From Pseudomonadota bacterium (GTDB lineage: Bacteria > Pseudomonadota > Alphaproteobacteria > Rhizobiales > Rhizobiaceae): a DNA stretch of 64,000 bases. The stretch lies in the NCBI GenBank assembly GCA_023404095.1, contig JAEYDD010000026.1, forward strand, positions 310,001 through 374,000, read 5' to 3'. Positions 1-7,757 of this stretch are shown here, piece by piece. The notes below the pieces were generated by a model, which did not search any database, was not told where the DNA came from, and saw nothing but the letters and a program-made list of their open reading frames with translations. Both the position numbers and the translations under genes were made by a program. Position 1 is the stretch's first letter; every line of letters begins with the position of its first letter.

Positions 1-1
1 G

Positions 2-691
2 CATCTCTACGTGATGGGCGCGAGCCCGGTGGGGGTGGCTCTTGCCGATCTCGCGCGTCGGTTCGGCTTTCACACCGTCGCCTGTGCGCCGGCGCCGGAT
101 CAGCAGGCCTTTCCCGAGGTTGACGACCGGATCGAAGGCTATCTCCTGCCGGCCGACGCGCCGGGCGAGCGCTACCTGGTGGTGGCGACGCAGGGGCGGG
201 GCGATGAGGCGGCGCTGCGCGCGGCCCTCGGCTCTCCCGCCGCCCATGTCGCTTTTGTCGGTAGCCGCGCAAAGGCGGCGGCGCTGAAGCAGGAGCTTCG
301 GTCGAGCGGCGTCCGCGAAGAAGACCTCGATCGCGTGAAGGCGCCCGCGGGGCTCGACATCGGTGCGGTGACGCCGGAGGAGATCGCGCTCTCGATCGTC
401 GCCGAACTCGTGGAGGCGCGGCGTCGGGGGCATCAGCGGATGCTGAGAGCAGGGATGGAGGACAAGGGGAACTTCGCCGACCACGCGCCAGCGGATGACG
501 GCGACGCCCCGAAGCCGGCTACGGCCTCCTTCGCGGGCAGGCCCGGCCCATTGCGCCGGGCACGGGCCTTTCTTGGCAAGTGGGGGCTTCACGAGAAGGT
601 GAGGCCGAGCGGAATTCCGGACGCGGCGAGCCAGCAGGACGAGGCCTTCTACCTCCGCCTGCTGCTGCAGCGTCGTTTTTGTTGCATGTGA
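2..691 (+). CDS. XdhC/CoxF-family molybdenum enzyme maturation protein (5' truncated by window edge)
   Basis: The reading frame is open from base 2, so the start lies outside the window. The visible part opens with a Rossmann-type glycine motif (GASPVG). It also has the XdhC C-terminal signature, with HVAFVGSRAK and, further on, the block APAGLDIGAVTPEEIALSI. XdhC-type proteins bind and help sulfurate the molybdenum cofactor before it enters xanthine or CO dehydrogenase; CoxF is the version in cox clusters. The coxG-like gene 12 bp downstream fits a cox-type cluster extending left of the window. The last 80 residues are a poorly conserved tail ending in RRFCCM, longer than is usual for the family. 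The family call is firm; the exact enzyme served is not visible. Confidence 0.8.
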   Translation, partial: HLYVMGASPVGVALADLARRFGFHTVACAPAPDQQAFPEVDDRIEGYLLPADAPGERYLVVATQGRGDEAALRAALGSPAAHVAFVGSRAKAAALKQELRSSGVREEDLDRVKAPAGLDIGAVTPEEIALSIVAELVEARRRGHQRMLRAGMEDKGNFADHAPADDGDAPKPATASFAGRPGPLRRARAFLGKWGLHEKVRPSGIPDAASQQDEAFYLRLLLQRRFCCM

Positions 692-703
692 GGGTGGGAC
701 GAA

Positions 704-1159
704 ATGGAACTGAAGGACGAAATCCGTATCGAGGCGCCGAAGGACGAGGTCTATGCGGCGCTGAACGATCCCGAGGTGCTGAAGGCTGCCATTCCCGGCT
801 GCCAGGAGCTCATCAAGATCTCTGACATCGAGCTCGAAGCCAAGGTCGCGCTGAAGGTGGGCCCGGTGAAGGCCACGTTCGGCGGCAGGGTGACGCTCGA
901 TACCGCAGGCGCACCGGACCGGTTTTCACTCGCCGGGGAGGGGAGCGGCGGCGTAGCCGGCTTCGCCAAGGGTGGTGCTGATGTCGAACTCGAGGAGGAT
1001 GGTAACGCCACGATCTTGCGCTATGCGGCCAAGGCCGATGTCGGCGGCAAGCTCGCGATGCTCGGCGGACGGCTCATCGCCAGCACGGCGCAGAAACTCG
1101 CCGGGCAGTTCTTCGAGAATTTTTCTGCCAAGGTCTCCGCCGGCCGGGAATTTTCCTGA
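704..1159 (+). CDS. coxG: CoxG-like carbon monoxide dehydrogenase subunit G (SRPBCC fold)
   Basis: A 151-residue protein, the usual size for CoxG, starting MELKDEIRIEAPKDEVYAAL. It then has the pattern LNDPEVLKAAIPGC typical of CoxG and SRPBCC/polyketide-cyclase-like proteins. CoxG is reported to recruit CO dehydrogenase to the membrane; other members accompany molybdenum hydroxylases of unknown substrate. It starts 12 bp after the XdhC-like gene on the same strand, so the two are probably one operon. No C-terminal membrane anchor is visible: the protein ends shortly after the globular domain, as short CoxG versions do. The structural subunits CoxLMS are not in the window. Confidence 0.8.
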   Translation: MELKDEIRIEAPKDEVYAALNDPEVLKAAIPGCQELIKISDIELEAKVALKVGPVKATFGGRVTLDTAGAPDRFSLAGEGSGGVAGFAKGGADVELEEDGNATILRYAAKADVGGKLAMLGGRLIASTAQKLAGQFFENFSAKVSAGREFS

Positions 1160-1255
1160 CGCCACCTACCGACGGGGAGGTGCGATGCGTGCGGTCACGG
1201 CGATGCGCGGTCGGTTGCAGCCGTCTCGGTTGGCACCTATCCGGTCAATTCCGCC

Positions 1256-2059
1256 CTATCGAGTGGCCGTAAGCGTTGCGGTGGCCGGCCACCCGATGTT
1301 TTCCTCGGCTTTCCGCAAAGGCGGGATGCCCAAGGCTATTTCTCTCACCAGTTTCCGGCGTAGAGCCGTGGTGTAGTCGCCGATCGCCCTTGGCACGATC
1401 ACGAAAGCCTCGAACCCGCCTATGACGTTGTCCGCGAAATATGATGCCAGAGGACGGGCCCGGTTCTCTTCTTCCTGATTTGGGATGGCGATCGCATTGA
1501 TCGTATATCCCTTGCCTACAGCTTTCTGTCTCGAACCCTGAAGAGGCAACCCGTCATTGTTTTCTCCATTGCCGGAGATGTCGATGACCTTTCGTTCGGC
1601 GCTTCCGGGAAACTGGTCGAGAAGCAGGCTTCCAACTTCGATAGCGGAAGAAATGGATGTCCCGCCTCTGCCCCGGCGGCTGAAGCCGGTGTCGCCTTTG
1701 ATGCTGATCACCCGGGCAGCCGATCTTGCGTCCCCGGGTCCACAGATCTTCGTCCATGGCAGAACCACGCGTATATGTGCCGGGCTTGCCCATTCAAAGT
1801 AGGTGACGGCGATGCAGCCGCGATGATTGCTGGAAATGGCCCGGGCGATTTCGGGTGAAGCGAGTGCGGCGGCATGCCCGTTTCGTTGCAGGTCGGCTGT
1901 GTGCGGATCGATCGAGGAGGAGAAATCGACCGCGAATACGATGGCGACATCAACGTCAAAGCCGATGCCCTCATTGACCTCGGAAGCGCATGCCTGCGAT
2001 CCGAGAGCCAACGCGGCTGCAATCCCAGCCGTCAGTGTCAAGGAAGAGTGTATACCCAT
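1256..2059 (-). CDS. DUF1194 domain secreted protein with von Willebrand A-like fold
   Basis: A 267-residue protein with an N-terminal signal peptide (hydrophobic residues about 8-24, ending in a small-residue cleavage region before SEVNEG). The core begins with AIVFAVDFSSSID, which carries a D-x-S-x-S metal-site (MIDAS-like) motif. It continues with the DUF1194 pattern including CIAVTYFEWAS and RKVIDISGNGENN. The family is widespread in rhizobia and is exported; its function is unknown. It converges on the coxG-like gene and stands alone. A purine-rich GAGAGGGA precedes the ATG. Confidence 0.8.
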   Translation of the reverse strand: MGIHSSLTLTAGIAAALALGSQACASEVNEGIGFDVDVAIVFAVDFSSSIDPHTADLQRNGHAAALASPEIARAISSNHRGCIAVTYFEWASPAHIRVVLPWTKICGPGDARSAARVISIKGDTGFSRRGRGGTSISSAIEVGSLLLDQFPGSAERKVIDISGNGENNDGLPLQGSRQKAVGKGYTINAIAIPNQEEENRARPLASYFADNVIGGFEAFVIVPRAIGDYTTALRRKLVREIALGIPPLRKAEENIGWPATATLTATR

Positions 2060-2428
2060 CGGTCCCTCTCGCCGGTCGTGATCTTCGCCAGCAGAGCATC
2101 CGTGAACAACGCATTCGACCCCCTTGTGGGGGTTGATGGGATGGAGATCGTCGGTGCGCCGGACAGTTCGGCCGGCCCTTGAGATTTTGAGTTTGGGTGG
2201 CCGGTTGCAACGGTGGCTTTGGCAGTGTCGCTATCGAATGGGCTAAATCGTTCTGTTACTTTGACATCTGCCCGGGACCGTAAGATCATTGCCAAATATT
2301 AATACGGAAACATTTGCCTTTTTCTGCGGATTTCACTGCGATGACGACGAATTAGCGTACGGCATGCGATATATATTGCCTTAAATTCTGTGCGCTGTTC
2401 GTGTTTGGCGATCAAGCGGGGAGGCGGT
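2060..2428. other. intergenic region between divergent DUF1194 and LuxR-type genes
   Basis: About 370 bp that must hold both divergent promoters. The right half (2280-2390) is clearly AT-richer than the surroundings. I see no convincing operator, small RNA or coding frame. Confidence 0.5.
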
Positions 2429-3526
2429 ATGTCGATCGACATCAGGCGCTTGCGACATGCGTCCATGCAGCTGTCGGACATCGTTGCAGATCCGTCACGC
2501 TGGATGGAGCTCTTGGAGGACGTGGCGGCGGCGACCGGCTCCATGGGGGCTGCATTGATCCCGCAGACCGGGTCGGAAGGGGCCATGGCGACCGCACATC
2601 TGAGGGAATGCCTGGAGACCTACGTCCTTGAGGGGTGGCCCGAGCGGGACGCAGACAGTCATCGGCGTGCGAGGGTTCTGAATCTTCAGGGCGAAGTAGC
2701 CTTGGATCGTGATCTGACCAATGCCGGCGATCAGGCTACGCCATTCTTTGACGAGTTCCTGCCCCGCTTCGACGGGAAATGGTGGGCGGGCATCGGGGTA
2801 CGCGGCGGCTCCGACTTCTGGTCCCTGACACTGCATCGGTCCCTGCGACAGGGGGCATTCGAACAGACTGAAAGGTCCATCCTTCAACAATTCTCCCATC
2901 GGTTGAATGAGGTGGGCAGTCTTGCCCATCTTGCAGGCCGCGTCTCCTTGTCGTCGGTCGCCAATTCCTTCGATCAGATCGGGAAAGCCGTGATGGCGAT
3001 TGACGAGACCGGCAGGTTCATCCATGCCAATGTTGCAGCACAGCGGCTATTGGGCGCTTTCATTCATCTCTCCAGCGGGCGCCTGATGATCCGCGATCGT
3101 CACGCTGCGGCGGAATACAGCAAGATCATCGAACGGCTGCGAGGACTCCGCGAAGGCAAGATCCTGTGCGCCCCTCCGATCGTCGTAAGGCGTGAGAACG
3201 CCGCGCCACTCGTGATCAGGATGCTGCCCGTCGACGGTGCGGCAAAGTCCCCCTTTCTTTGCGCGCGCGCACTGCTGCTTCTCCATGAGGTTGCTCGGCC
3301 GGCCAAGTCCGACTGGCAGATGTTCAGCCGCGCCTTCCGGCTCACACCGGCGGAAGCGCGCCTCGCGGCACTTTTGGCGGTCGGTGAATCCCTCGAAAAC
3401 GCTGCGGATGCACTTGGCGTCACCAAGGAAACCGCCCGGAGCAGGATCAAAGCGATTTTCCAGAAGACTGACACCCATCGGCAAGCCACTCTCGTCGCCT
3501 TGCTGGCTTCTTTTGGGCGCTGTTGA
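2429..3526 (+). CDS. LuxR-family transcriptional regulator with PAS-like sensor region
   Basis: A protein of 365 residues from the ATG at 2429, which is preceded by GGGGAGGCGGT; an upstream in-frame ATG at 2390 lacks such a site. A PAS-like segment (AVMAIDETGRFIHANVAAQ) lies near residue 190. The C-terminus (about residues 300-360) is a LuxR-type helix-turn-helix, starting FRLTPAEARLAALLAVGES and containing GVTKETARSRIKAIF. No receiver domain or autoinducer-binding domain is recognisable. This layout, an N-terminal variable region with a PAS-like part and a C-terminal LuxR HTH, is common in rhizobia and the ligands are mostly unknown. It stands alone; the SDR gene downstream begins 195 bp later. 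Confidence 0.8.
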   Translation: MSIDIRRLRHASMQLSDIVADPSRWMELLEDVAAATGSMGAALIPQTGSEGAMATAHLRECLETYVLEGWPERDADSHRRARVLNLQGEVALDRDLTNAGDQATPFFDEFLPRFDGKWWAGIGVRGGSDFWSLTLHRSLRQGAFEQTERSILQQFSHRLNEVGSLAHLAGRVSLSSVANSFDQIGKAVMAIDETGRFIHANVAAQRLLGAFIHLSSGRLMIRDRHAAAEYSKIIERLRGLREGKILCAPPIVVRRENAAPLVIRMLPVDGAAKSPFLCARALLLLHEVARPAKSDWQMFSRAFRLTPAEARLAALLAVGESLENAADALGVTKETARSRIKAIFQKTDTHRQATLVALLASFGRC

Positions 3527-3721
3527 CTTGCAACTGCGAATTGGCCGCTTGGAAGCCTTCATCTTGACCCGTCAGGTGACACCTCTGTCTCCACCTGCTG
3601 ATCGACAGGATCAGGCAAGAAACAGGCAGGACCGTTTCTAGCCGCCGCAGGGCTTGAGCCATAGATTGCTTGGAACGGGCGCCAGATGCGCTGGTGTCCA
3701 CTCAACAACGGAATTCGCTCT

Positions 3722-4549
3722 ATGAGAACCTGGTTCATTACCGGGGCCAACCGCGGTCTCGGCCTGGAAATTACGCGCGCTGCCCTTGAGGCTGGCGACA
3801 ATGTCATTGCCACTGCGCGCAACCCGCAGCAGATCGATGCGGCCCTGGAAGGTTTCGCCGACAGGCTTCGTGCGATCCCTCTCGACGTCACCGATCGCAT
3901 GGCGGTCGATGAAGCGGTTGATGCGGCGAAGGCGCGGTTCGGGCGAATCGACGTTCTTGTCAACAATGCCGGCTACGGCCAGCTCGGTGCTTTCGAGGAG
4001 ATCGCCCCGGAGACCGTGTCGCGGCAGTTCGCCACCAACGTCTTCGGCGTCTTCGACGTCACACGTGCCGTCCTGCCGGTGATGCGGGCGCAGCGCTCTG
4101 GCCACATCATTACGATATCGTCGATCGCCGGCATGCAGGGCTTTGAAGGCTCGTCGGTCTACTGTGCGACCAAGCATGCGGTATCGGGCTGGTCGGAAGG
4201 GCTGGCAAGCGAGGTGGCGCCGTTCAACATCAAGGTGACCTGCGTCTATCCTGGCCGCTTCCGCACCGACTTTCTCGACGCGAGTTCCGTTCGCTATGGC
4301 GATTTGTCGATCGAGGACTATGCGGCAGCCTCCGCGCGACACCGACAGGCGCTCGATGCCAACAATCACCAGCAGATCGGCGATCCCCGAAAATTCGCGG
4401 GGGTTATGCTCGCGCTGGCGGAAGCGGATGAGCCGCCCATATGGTTGGCCACGGGTTCCGACGCTTACGCAGTCTTCGCCAATAAATCCGCTGCGCTGGC
4501 TAACAACCTCGAGCGATGGAAGGAACTGGTCCTCGCGACGGATTTCTAG
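3722..4549 (+). CDS. short-chain dehydrogenase/reductase (SDR), classical
   Basis: A 275-residue protein. It has the NAD(P) motif TGANRGLG near residue 8, the NNAGYG motif near residue 80, and the catalytic Ser and Tyr-x-x-x-Lys in SSIAGMQG and YCATKHA. The Arg after the glycine-rich turn (ARNPQQ) suggests NADP preference, an inference only. The length and the C-terminal extension fit the cd05374-like 'oxidoreductase/retinol dehydrogenase-like' SDRs. The start at 3722 is chosen because MRTWFITGANRG matches the usual SDR N-terminus; an upstream ATG at 3686 would add 12 unrelated residues. It is followed 47 bp later by an AraC regulator on the same strand, a frequent pairing, so the regulator may control it. 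The substrate is unknown. Confidence 0.85.
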   Translation: MRTWFITGANRGLGLEITRAALEAGDNVIATARNPQQIDAALEGFADRLRAIPLDVTDRMAVDEAVDAAKARFGRIDVLVNNAGYGQLGAFEEIAPETVSRQFATNVFGVFDVTRAVLPVMRAQRSGHIITISSIAGMQGFEGSSVYCATKHAVSGWSEGLASEVAPFNIKVTCVYPGRFRTDFLDASSVRYGDLSIEDYAAASARHRQALDANNHQQIGDPRKFAGVMLALAEADEPPIWLATGSDAYAVFANKSAALANNLERWKELVLATDF

Positions 4550-4596
4550 GCTATAGAACGGGAGTGGATCAGCGACGAGATTGGAACGGCTTGTTC

Positions 4597-5517
4597 ATGC
4601 AAGGGAAGGCTACATCGGCAATGGAGGAGATGGAACGCTCCCGCCATCGGATGCGTGAGCTCGTCGAAAGACGCCTTCCTCACGAAGGCTCTCTTGCAAC
4701 TGGCATTCCCGGCCTCTCCCTGCATCGGCGTGCGTCGCCTATGGCGCCCGGCTCCTCGCTCTATGAACCGTCCTTCGCATTCATCATCCGCGGTTCAAAA
4801 CGTGTCGTCCTCGGTAATGAGACCTATCTCTACGATCAGGATCACTTCCTGCTGACGGCCGTCGGCCTGCCGACCATCGTCCAGGTACTCGATGCGAGCG
4901 CCTCGAACCCCTATGTTTCGTTCAAGCTGGATATCGACCTCGACCTGGCGCGCGAGCTGATCGCCGAGGTGGATCAACTCGGTAGTGCTTCGGAGGGCAG
5001 TGGATCAGGTATCGCCATCGGGTCTGTGACGCCGGAGCTGACGAGCGCGGCAATACGCCTGCTCGACCTTCTGGATCAGCCCGTCGACATTCCCATCCTG
5101 GCAAGGTCCATCCAGCGGGAAATCCTCTACCGGATCATGACAGGACCGGTGGGCAGCCGATTGCGGCATGCGGTCCAGGTCGGCACGCAAACCAATCGGG
5201 TCTCTGCCGCCATCCGCTGGCTGCGCGACCATTTCGACAAACCGATCCGCATCGAGACCCTGGCCAGCCTTGCGGGCATGGGCGAATCCACGTTGCACCA
5301 TCATTTCCGCGCGCTGACGGCGATGAGCCCGCTGCAATACCAGAAGCATCTGCGCCTCCATGAGGCGCGCAGAATGATGATTTCCGAACGTATTGACGCG
5401 GGCAGCGCGGCACTTCGCGTTGGCTATGAAAGTGTCACCCAGTTCAATCGCGAGTATCGCAGGCTCTTCGGCGCGCCCCCGAAAACGGACGTGCGGGCTA
5501 TCCTTGCGCCCGCATGA
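4597..5517 (+). CDS. AraC-family transcriptional regulator (AraC_N type)
   Basis: About 306 residues. The N-terminal half matches the AraC_N ligand-binding type, with LYEPSFAFIIRGSKRVVLG near residue 55. The C-terminal part (about residues 215-300) has two helix-turn-helix units, seen in ETLASLAGMGESTLHHHF and in AALRVGYESVTQFNREYRR. Possible starts are 4597, 4621 and 4630; none has an ideal ribosome site and 4597 is taken arbitrarily. It lies just downstream of the SDR gene, and regulators of this subfamily often control a neighbouring SDR or oxidoreductase. Confidence 0.82.
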   Translation: MQGKATSAMEEMERSRHRMRELVERRLPHEGSLATGIPGLSLHRRASPMAPGSSLYEPSFAFIIRGSKRVVLGNETYLYDQDHFLLTAVGLPTIVQVLDASASNPYVSFKLDIDLDLARELIAEVDQLGSASEGSGSGIAIGSVTPELTSAAIRLLDLLDQPVDIPILARSIQREILYRIMTGPVGSRLRHAVQVGTQTNRVSAAIRWLRDHFDKPIRIETLASLAGMGESTLHHHFRALTAMSPLQYQKHLRLHEARRMMISERIDAGSAALRVGYESVTQFNREYRRLFGAPPKTDVRAILAPA

Positions 5518-5630
5518 CTCGAAGCGCTTCGGTTGTAAAATGCGCGGTAACAGGGCGCAAAGAGGTTTCTGAAAGCGGTAACCGCCGTTGCTATCGCTCT
5601 CAGTCGTTTGGGTGGCTTGCGACATCCCGT

Positions 5631-5890
5631 TTAGGTTGTTGTCGCGCCGTCGCTTGCGTTGATCCGGATTGTTCCGGTCGGCGTCTCCCGTTGCGAGCGG
5701 ACCGAATCGAGAGCGGCATAAAGATCCTGTAGCAAAGGCGCGACCATCTGCACGAAGAGCCTGCCGGCGTCCGTCAACGAGACGCTGCGGGTGGTTCGAT
5801 TGAATAGTCGCGCCCGGCTCAAGCCTGCCTATTTGTAGCTGAGCGCCGTCGTCGATATGCCCAGATCGATGGCCGCTGCGCGGAATGTTC
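5631..5890 (-). pseudogene. LysR-family regulator, remnant of the DNA-binding region
   Basis: Read on the minus strand, 5890 to about 5835 encodes FRAAAIDLGISTTALSYK, the LysR helix-turn-helix. It is followed at once by a TAG stop. The frame then resumes with RARLFNRTTRSVSLTDAGR, the conserved LysR segment after the HTH, and decays near 5631. The first residues, the short linker between the two blocks, and all of the effector-binding domain are missing. The fragment abuts an SDR fragment on the other strand at about 5889, as if one deletion removed the two divergent 5' ends. Confidence 0.75.
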
Positions 5891-6137
5891 CGTGTCACCA
5901 GGCTGGATAGAGACGGCAGCATCGGTGCGCCTTGCCGAGCGCCTTGGGACGCAGGCGGGAACAGACCTTGAGGGCGGCAAGAAGATCATCATGGACGGAC
6001 TGGGCGGCATACCACTGGGTCGTCCGGCAAAACCGGAAGAGGTTGCTAATCTCATCGCATTCGCTGCCTCCGACCGTGCCGCATCGATTACCGGAACCGA
6101 GCACACGATCGACGGCGGTACGGTGCCGACAGCGTAG
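5890..6137 (+). pseudogene. SDR oxidoreductase, C-terminal remnant
   Basis: The open frame encodes VSPGWIETAASVRL, then IPLGRPAKPEEVANLIAF, and ends with SITGTEHTIDGGTVPTA. This is the classic C-terminal third of a classical SDR. The Rossmann motif and the Ser-Tyr-Lys triad are absent. Coding similarity begins exactly at the junction with the reversed LysR fragment at about 5889. This is a deletion scar rather than a small functional gene. Confidence 0.8.
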
Positions 6138-6158
6138 GCGTTGCCACACGCCCGGAAG

Positions 6159-6629
6159 TCAGGCGGGTGCGTCCCACCCGCCGCCTGTCTGGGTATATAT
6201 CGCGTTGCGCAGACGACGTACGTCGCGGTTCAAGGCGGCCAACTCCTGTGGCGTTTGAGTCGAAGCTGCAAGCAAGGTGTCACTGAGACAGCCCGCCCTG
6301 TGTTGCAACGCACGGCCTTCCTCGGTCAAAGCGATCACAACCTGGCGCTCGTTGCTCAAGTTTCGGGTCCTGCGCAGCAAGCCGGATGTTTCAAGTCGCT
6401 TCAAAAGCGGTGTCAGCGTGCTGGATTCCAAGGCAAGAGCGTTGGCAATGGCGCCGACTGTCTGTCCATCCTTGCTCCACAACACGTTGAGCACGAGATA
6501 CTGCGGGTATGTGAGGCCCAAATCATCGAGAAGAGGCTTGTAGGCGCGCTGGATGGCAATACCTGCCGTGTAGATCGCATAGCACAATTGGTCGTGCAAG
6601 GGCGGTGGGTCGTTATGGTGTCTGGTCAT
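6159..6629 (-). CDS. MarR-family regulator, OhrR-like
   Basis: A 156-residue winged-helix protein close to the OhrR group of peroxide-sensing MarR repressors. It has LCYAIYTAGIAIQRAYKPLL with a cysteine at about residue 16, the place of the redox-active cysteine of OhrR. LTYPQYLVLNVLW and SSTLTPLLKRLE follow, all conserved in that group. It is divergent from a secreted alpha/beta hydrolase, and two repeated AT-rich palindromic sites sit between them. The usual partner of OhrR is Ohr, a peroxiredoxin; here the partner is a hydrolase, so the effector may be a different electrophile. Direct redox sensing is an inference from the cysteine. Confidence 0.82.
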   Translation of the reverse strand: MTRHHNDPPPLHDQLCYAIYTAGIAIQRAYKPLLDDLGLTYPQYLVLNVLWSKDGQTVGAIANALALESSTLTPLLKRLETSGLLRRTRNLSNERQVVIALTEEGRALQHRAGCLSDTLLAASTQTPQELAALNRDVRRLRNAIYTQTGGGWDAPA

Positions 6630-6677
6630 TCTCAGCTCCTGTACGCATACAGATAGCGAGTGATACAGCGAAAAACA

Positions 6678-6752
6678 ATATCGCGATAATAATTATGTTG
6701 ACGCGCAACCTGTGATCTGACACCTTGTATATATCGCGATAATAATTATCGC
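6678..6752. promoter_or_regulatory. duplicated MarR-type operator between divergent genes
   Basis: The 19-mer atatcgcgataataattat occurs twice, at 6678-6696 and 6731-6749, exactly 53 bp apart, about five helical turns. The second copy lies in a perfect inverted repeat, GCGATAAT-A-ATTATCGC, at 6736-6752. The first copy keeps the left arm but has a degenerate right arm. The sites lie between the OhrR-like gene and the hydrolase, with the right copy about 20 bp from the hydrolase ATG. Autoregulation and repression of both genes is the natural inference. Confidence 0.7.
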
Positions 6753-6770
6753 TATTAATAGGAGAGAGCC

Positions 6771-7562
6771 ATGACACACAACACCACCGCCACCGTTGCT
6801 GCATTTGTGGCCGCAGCCTCACTGTCGGCTGCACTGCCGACGAACGCCGCTGACACGATCCCACAGGACCAGTCCGTAAGAAATGTCGTTCTTGTTCACG
6901 GCGCGTTTGCGGATGGCTCTGGCTGGAGGGGGGTCTACGATGATCTCGCCAAGCGCGGCTATCGCGTCACAATTGTCCAGAACCCCTTGACCTCTCTCAA
7001 GGATGACGTTGCGGCTACCAGACGCGCGCTCGAGCGTCAGGATGGCCCAGTCATTCTGGTCGGTCATTCCTGGGGAGGCACTGTCATCACGGAAGCCGGC
7101 ATCGATGCGAAGGTTGAAGGCCTGGTCTATGTCTCTGCTCTTTCTCCGGACGCCGGCGAGACTACGGCTCAGCAATACGAAGGGTTTGCTCCCGCATCGG
7201 AATTCGTCATCGAGACCACGAAGGATGGTTTTGGCTATGTCAGCCCGGAAAAGTTCAAGGCCGGTTTCGCGCATGATATTAACGATGCTGATGCTGCGTT
7301 CATGAGGGATACACAGGTGCCGATCAACATGTCGGCGTTTGGCACGAAGCTCGAAAATGCTGCGTGGCGGAGCAAGCCCAGCTGGGCTGTCATTGCTACG
7401 GAAGACAGGGCGTTCGATCAGGCCATGCTGATCCATATGGCCGAACGCATCAATGCGAAGATCACCAAAGTGTCGGCGAGCCACGCCCTGTTCATGTCGC
7501 AGCCGAACGTCGTCGCGGATACGATCGATCAGGCCGCCAAAGCCGTCTCGGCGACGAAGTAA
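6771..7562 (+). CDS. secreted alpha/beta-fold hydrolase
   Basis: A 263-residue protein with a signal peptide (hydrophobic, about residues 8-24, cleavage near TNAAD). The hydrolase core has the oxyanion region VVLVHGAFADGSGW, the nucleophile elbow GHSWGG, an acid near ATEDRAFD and a terminal histidine in SASHALFM. This arrangement fits the esterase or haloperoxidase-like group often annotated simply as alpha/beta hydrolase. GGAGAGAG precedes the ATG. It is divergent from the OhrR-like repressor, which probably controls it. A 17-bp hairpin follows the stop. Confidence 0.85.
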   Translation: MTHNTTATVAAFVAAASLSAALPTNAADTIPQDQSVRNVVLVHGAFADGSGWRGVYDDLAKRGYRVTIVQNPLTSLKDDVAATRRALERQDGPVILVGHSWGGTVITEAGIDAKVEGLVYVSALSPDAGETTAQQYEGFAPASEFVIETTKDGFGYVSPEKFKAGFAHDINDADAAFMRDTQVPINMSAFGTKLENAAWRSKPSWAVIATEDRAFDQAMLIHMAERINAKITKVSASHALFMSQPNVVADTIDQAAKAVSATK

Positions 7563-7571
7563 TGGCAGAGG

Positions 7572-7611
7572 CAGCGTCATCGGGACAGCTCGTACTGTCC
7601 CGATGACGCTG
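7572..7611 (+). terminator. rho-independent terminator candidate after the hydrolase
   Basis: A perfect 17-bp inverted repeat (7572-7588 and 7595-7611) with a 6-base loop begins about 10 bp after the hydrolase stop. A short T-run (gttttt) follows about 8 bases after the stem, so the T-tract is not directly adjacent. Confidence 0.65.
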
Positions 7612-7757
7612 GGCAAAGTTTTTCAACCGGTCGCGGTAGGGCCGAATCGGGCCACTTGAAAGGCCGTTCGATCTCTGGCGGAGGCTGCAGCGCGCGCTCG
7701 GTGATGTTTTCGACTTCATCGTCTGCGGCGCTGTCAATCGTCAGCCGGGCTGAATGT

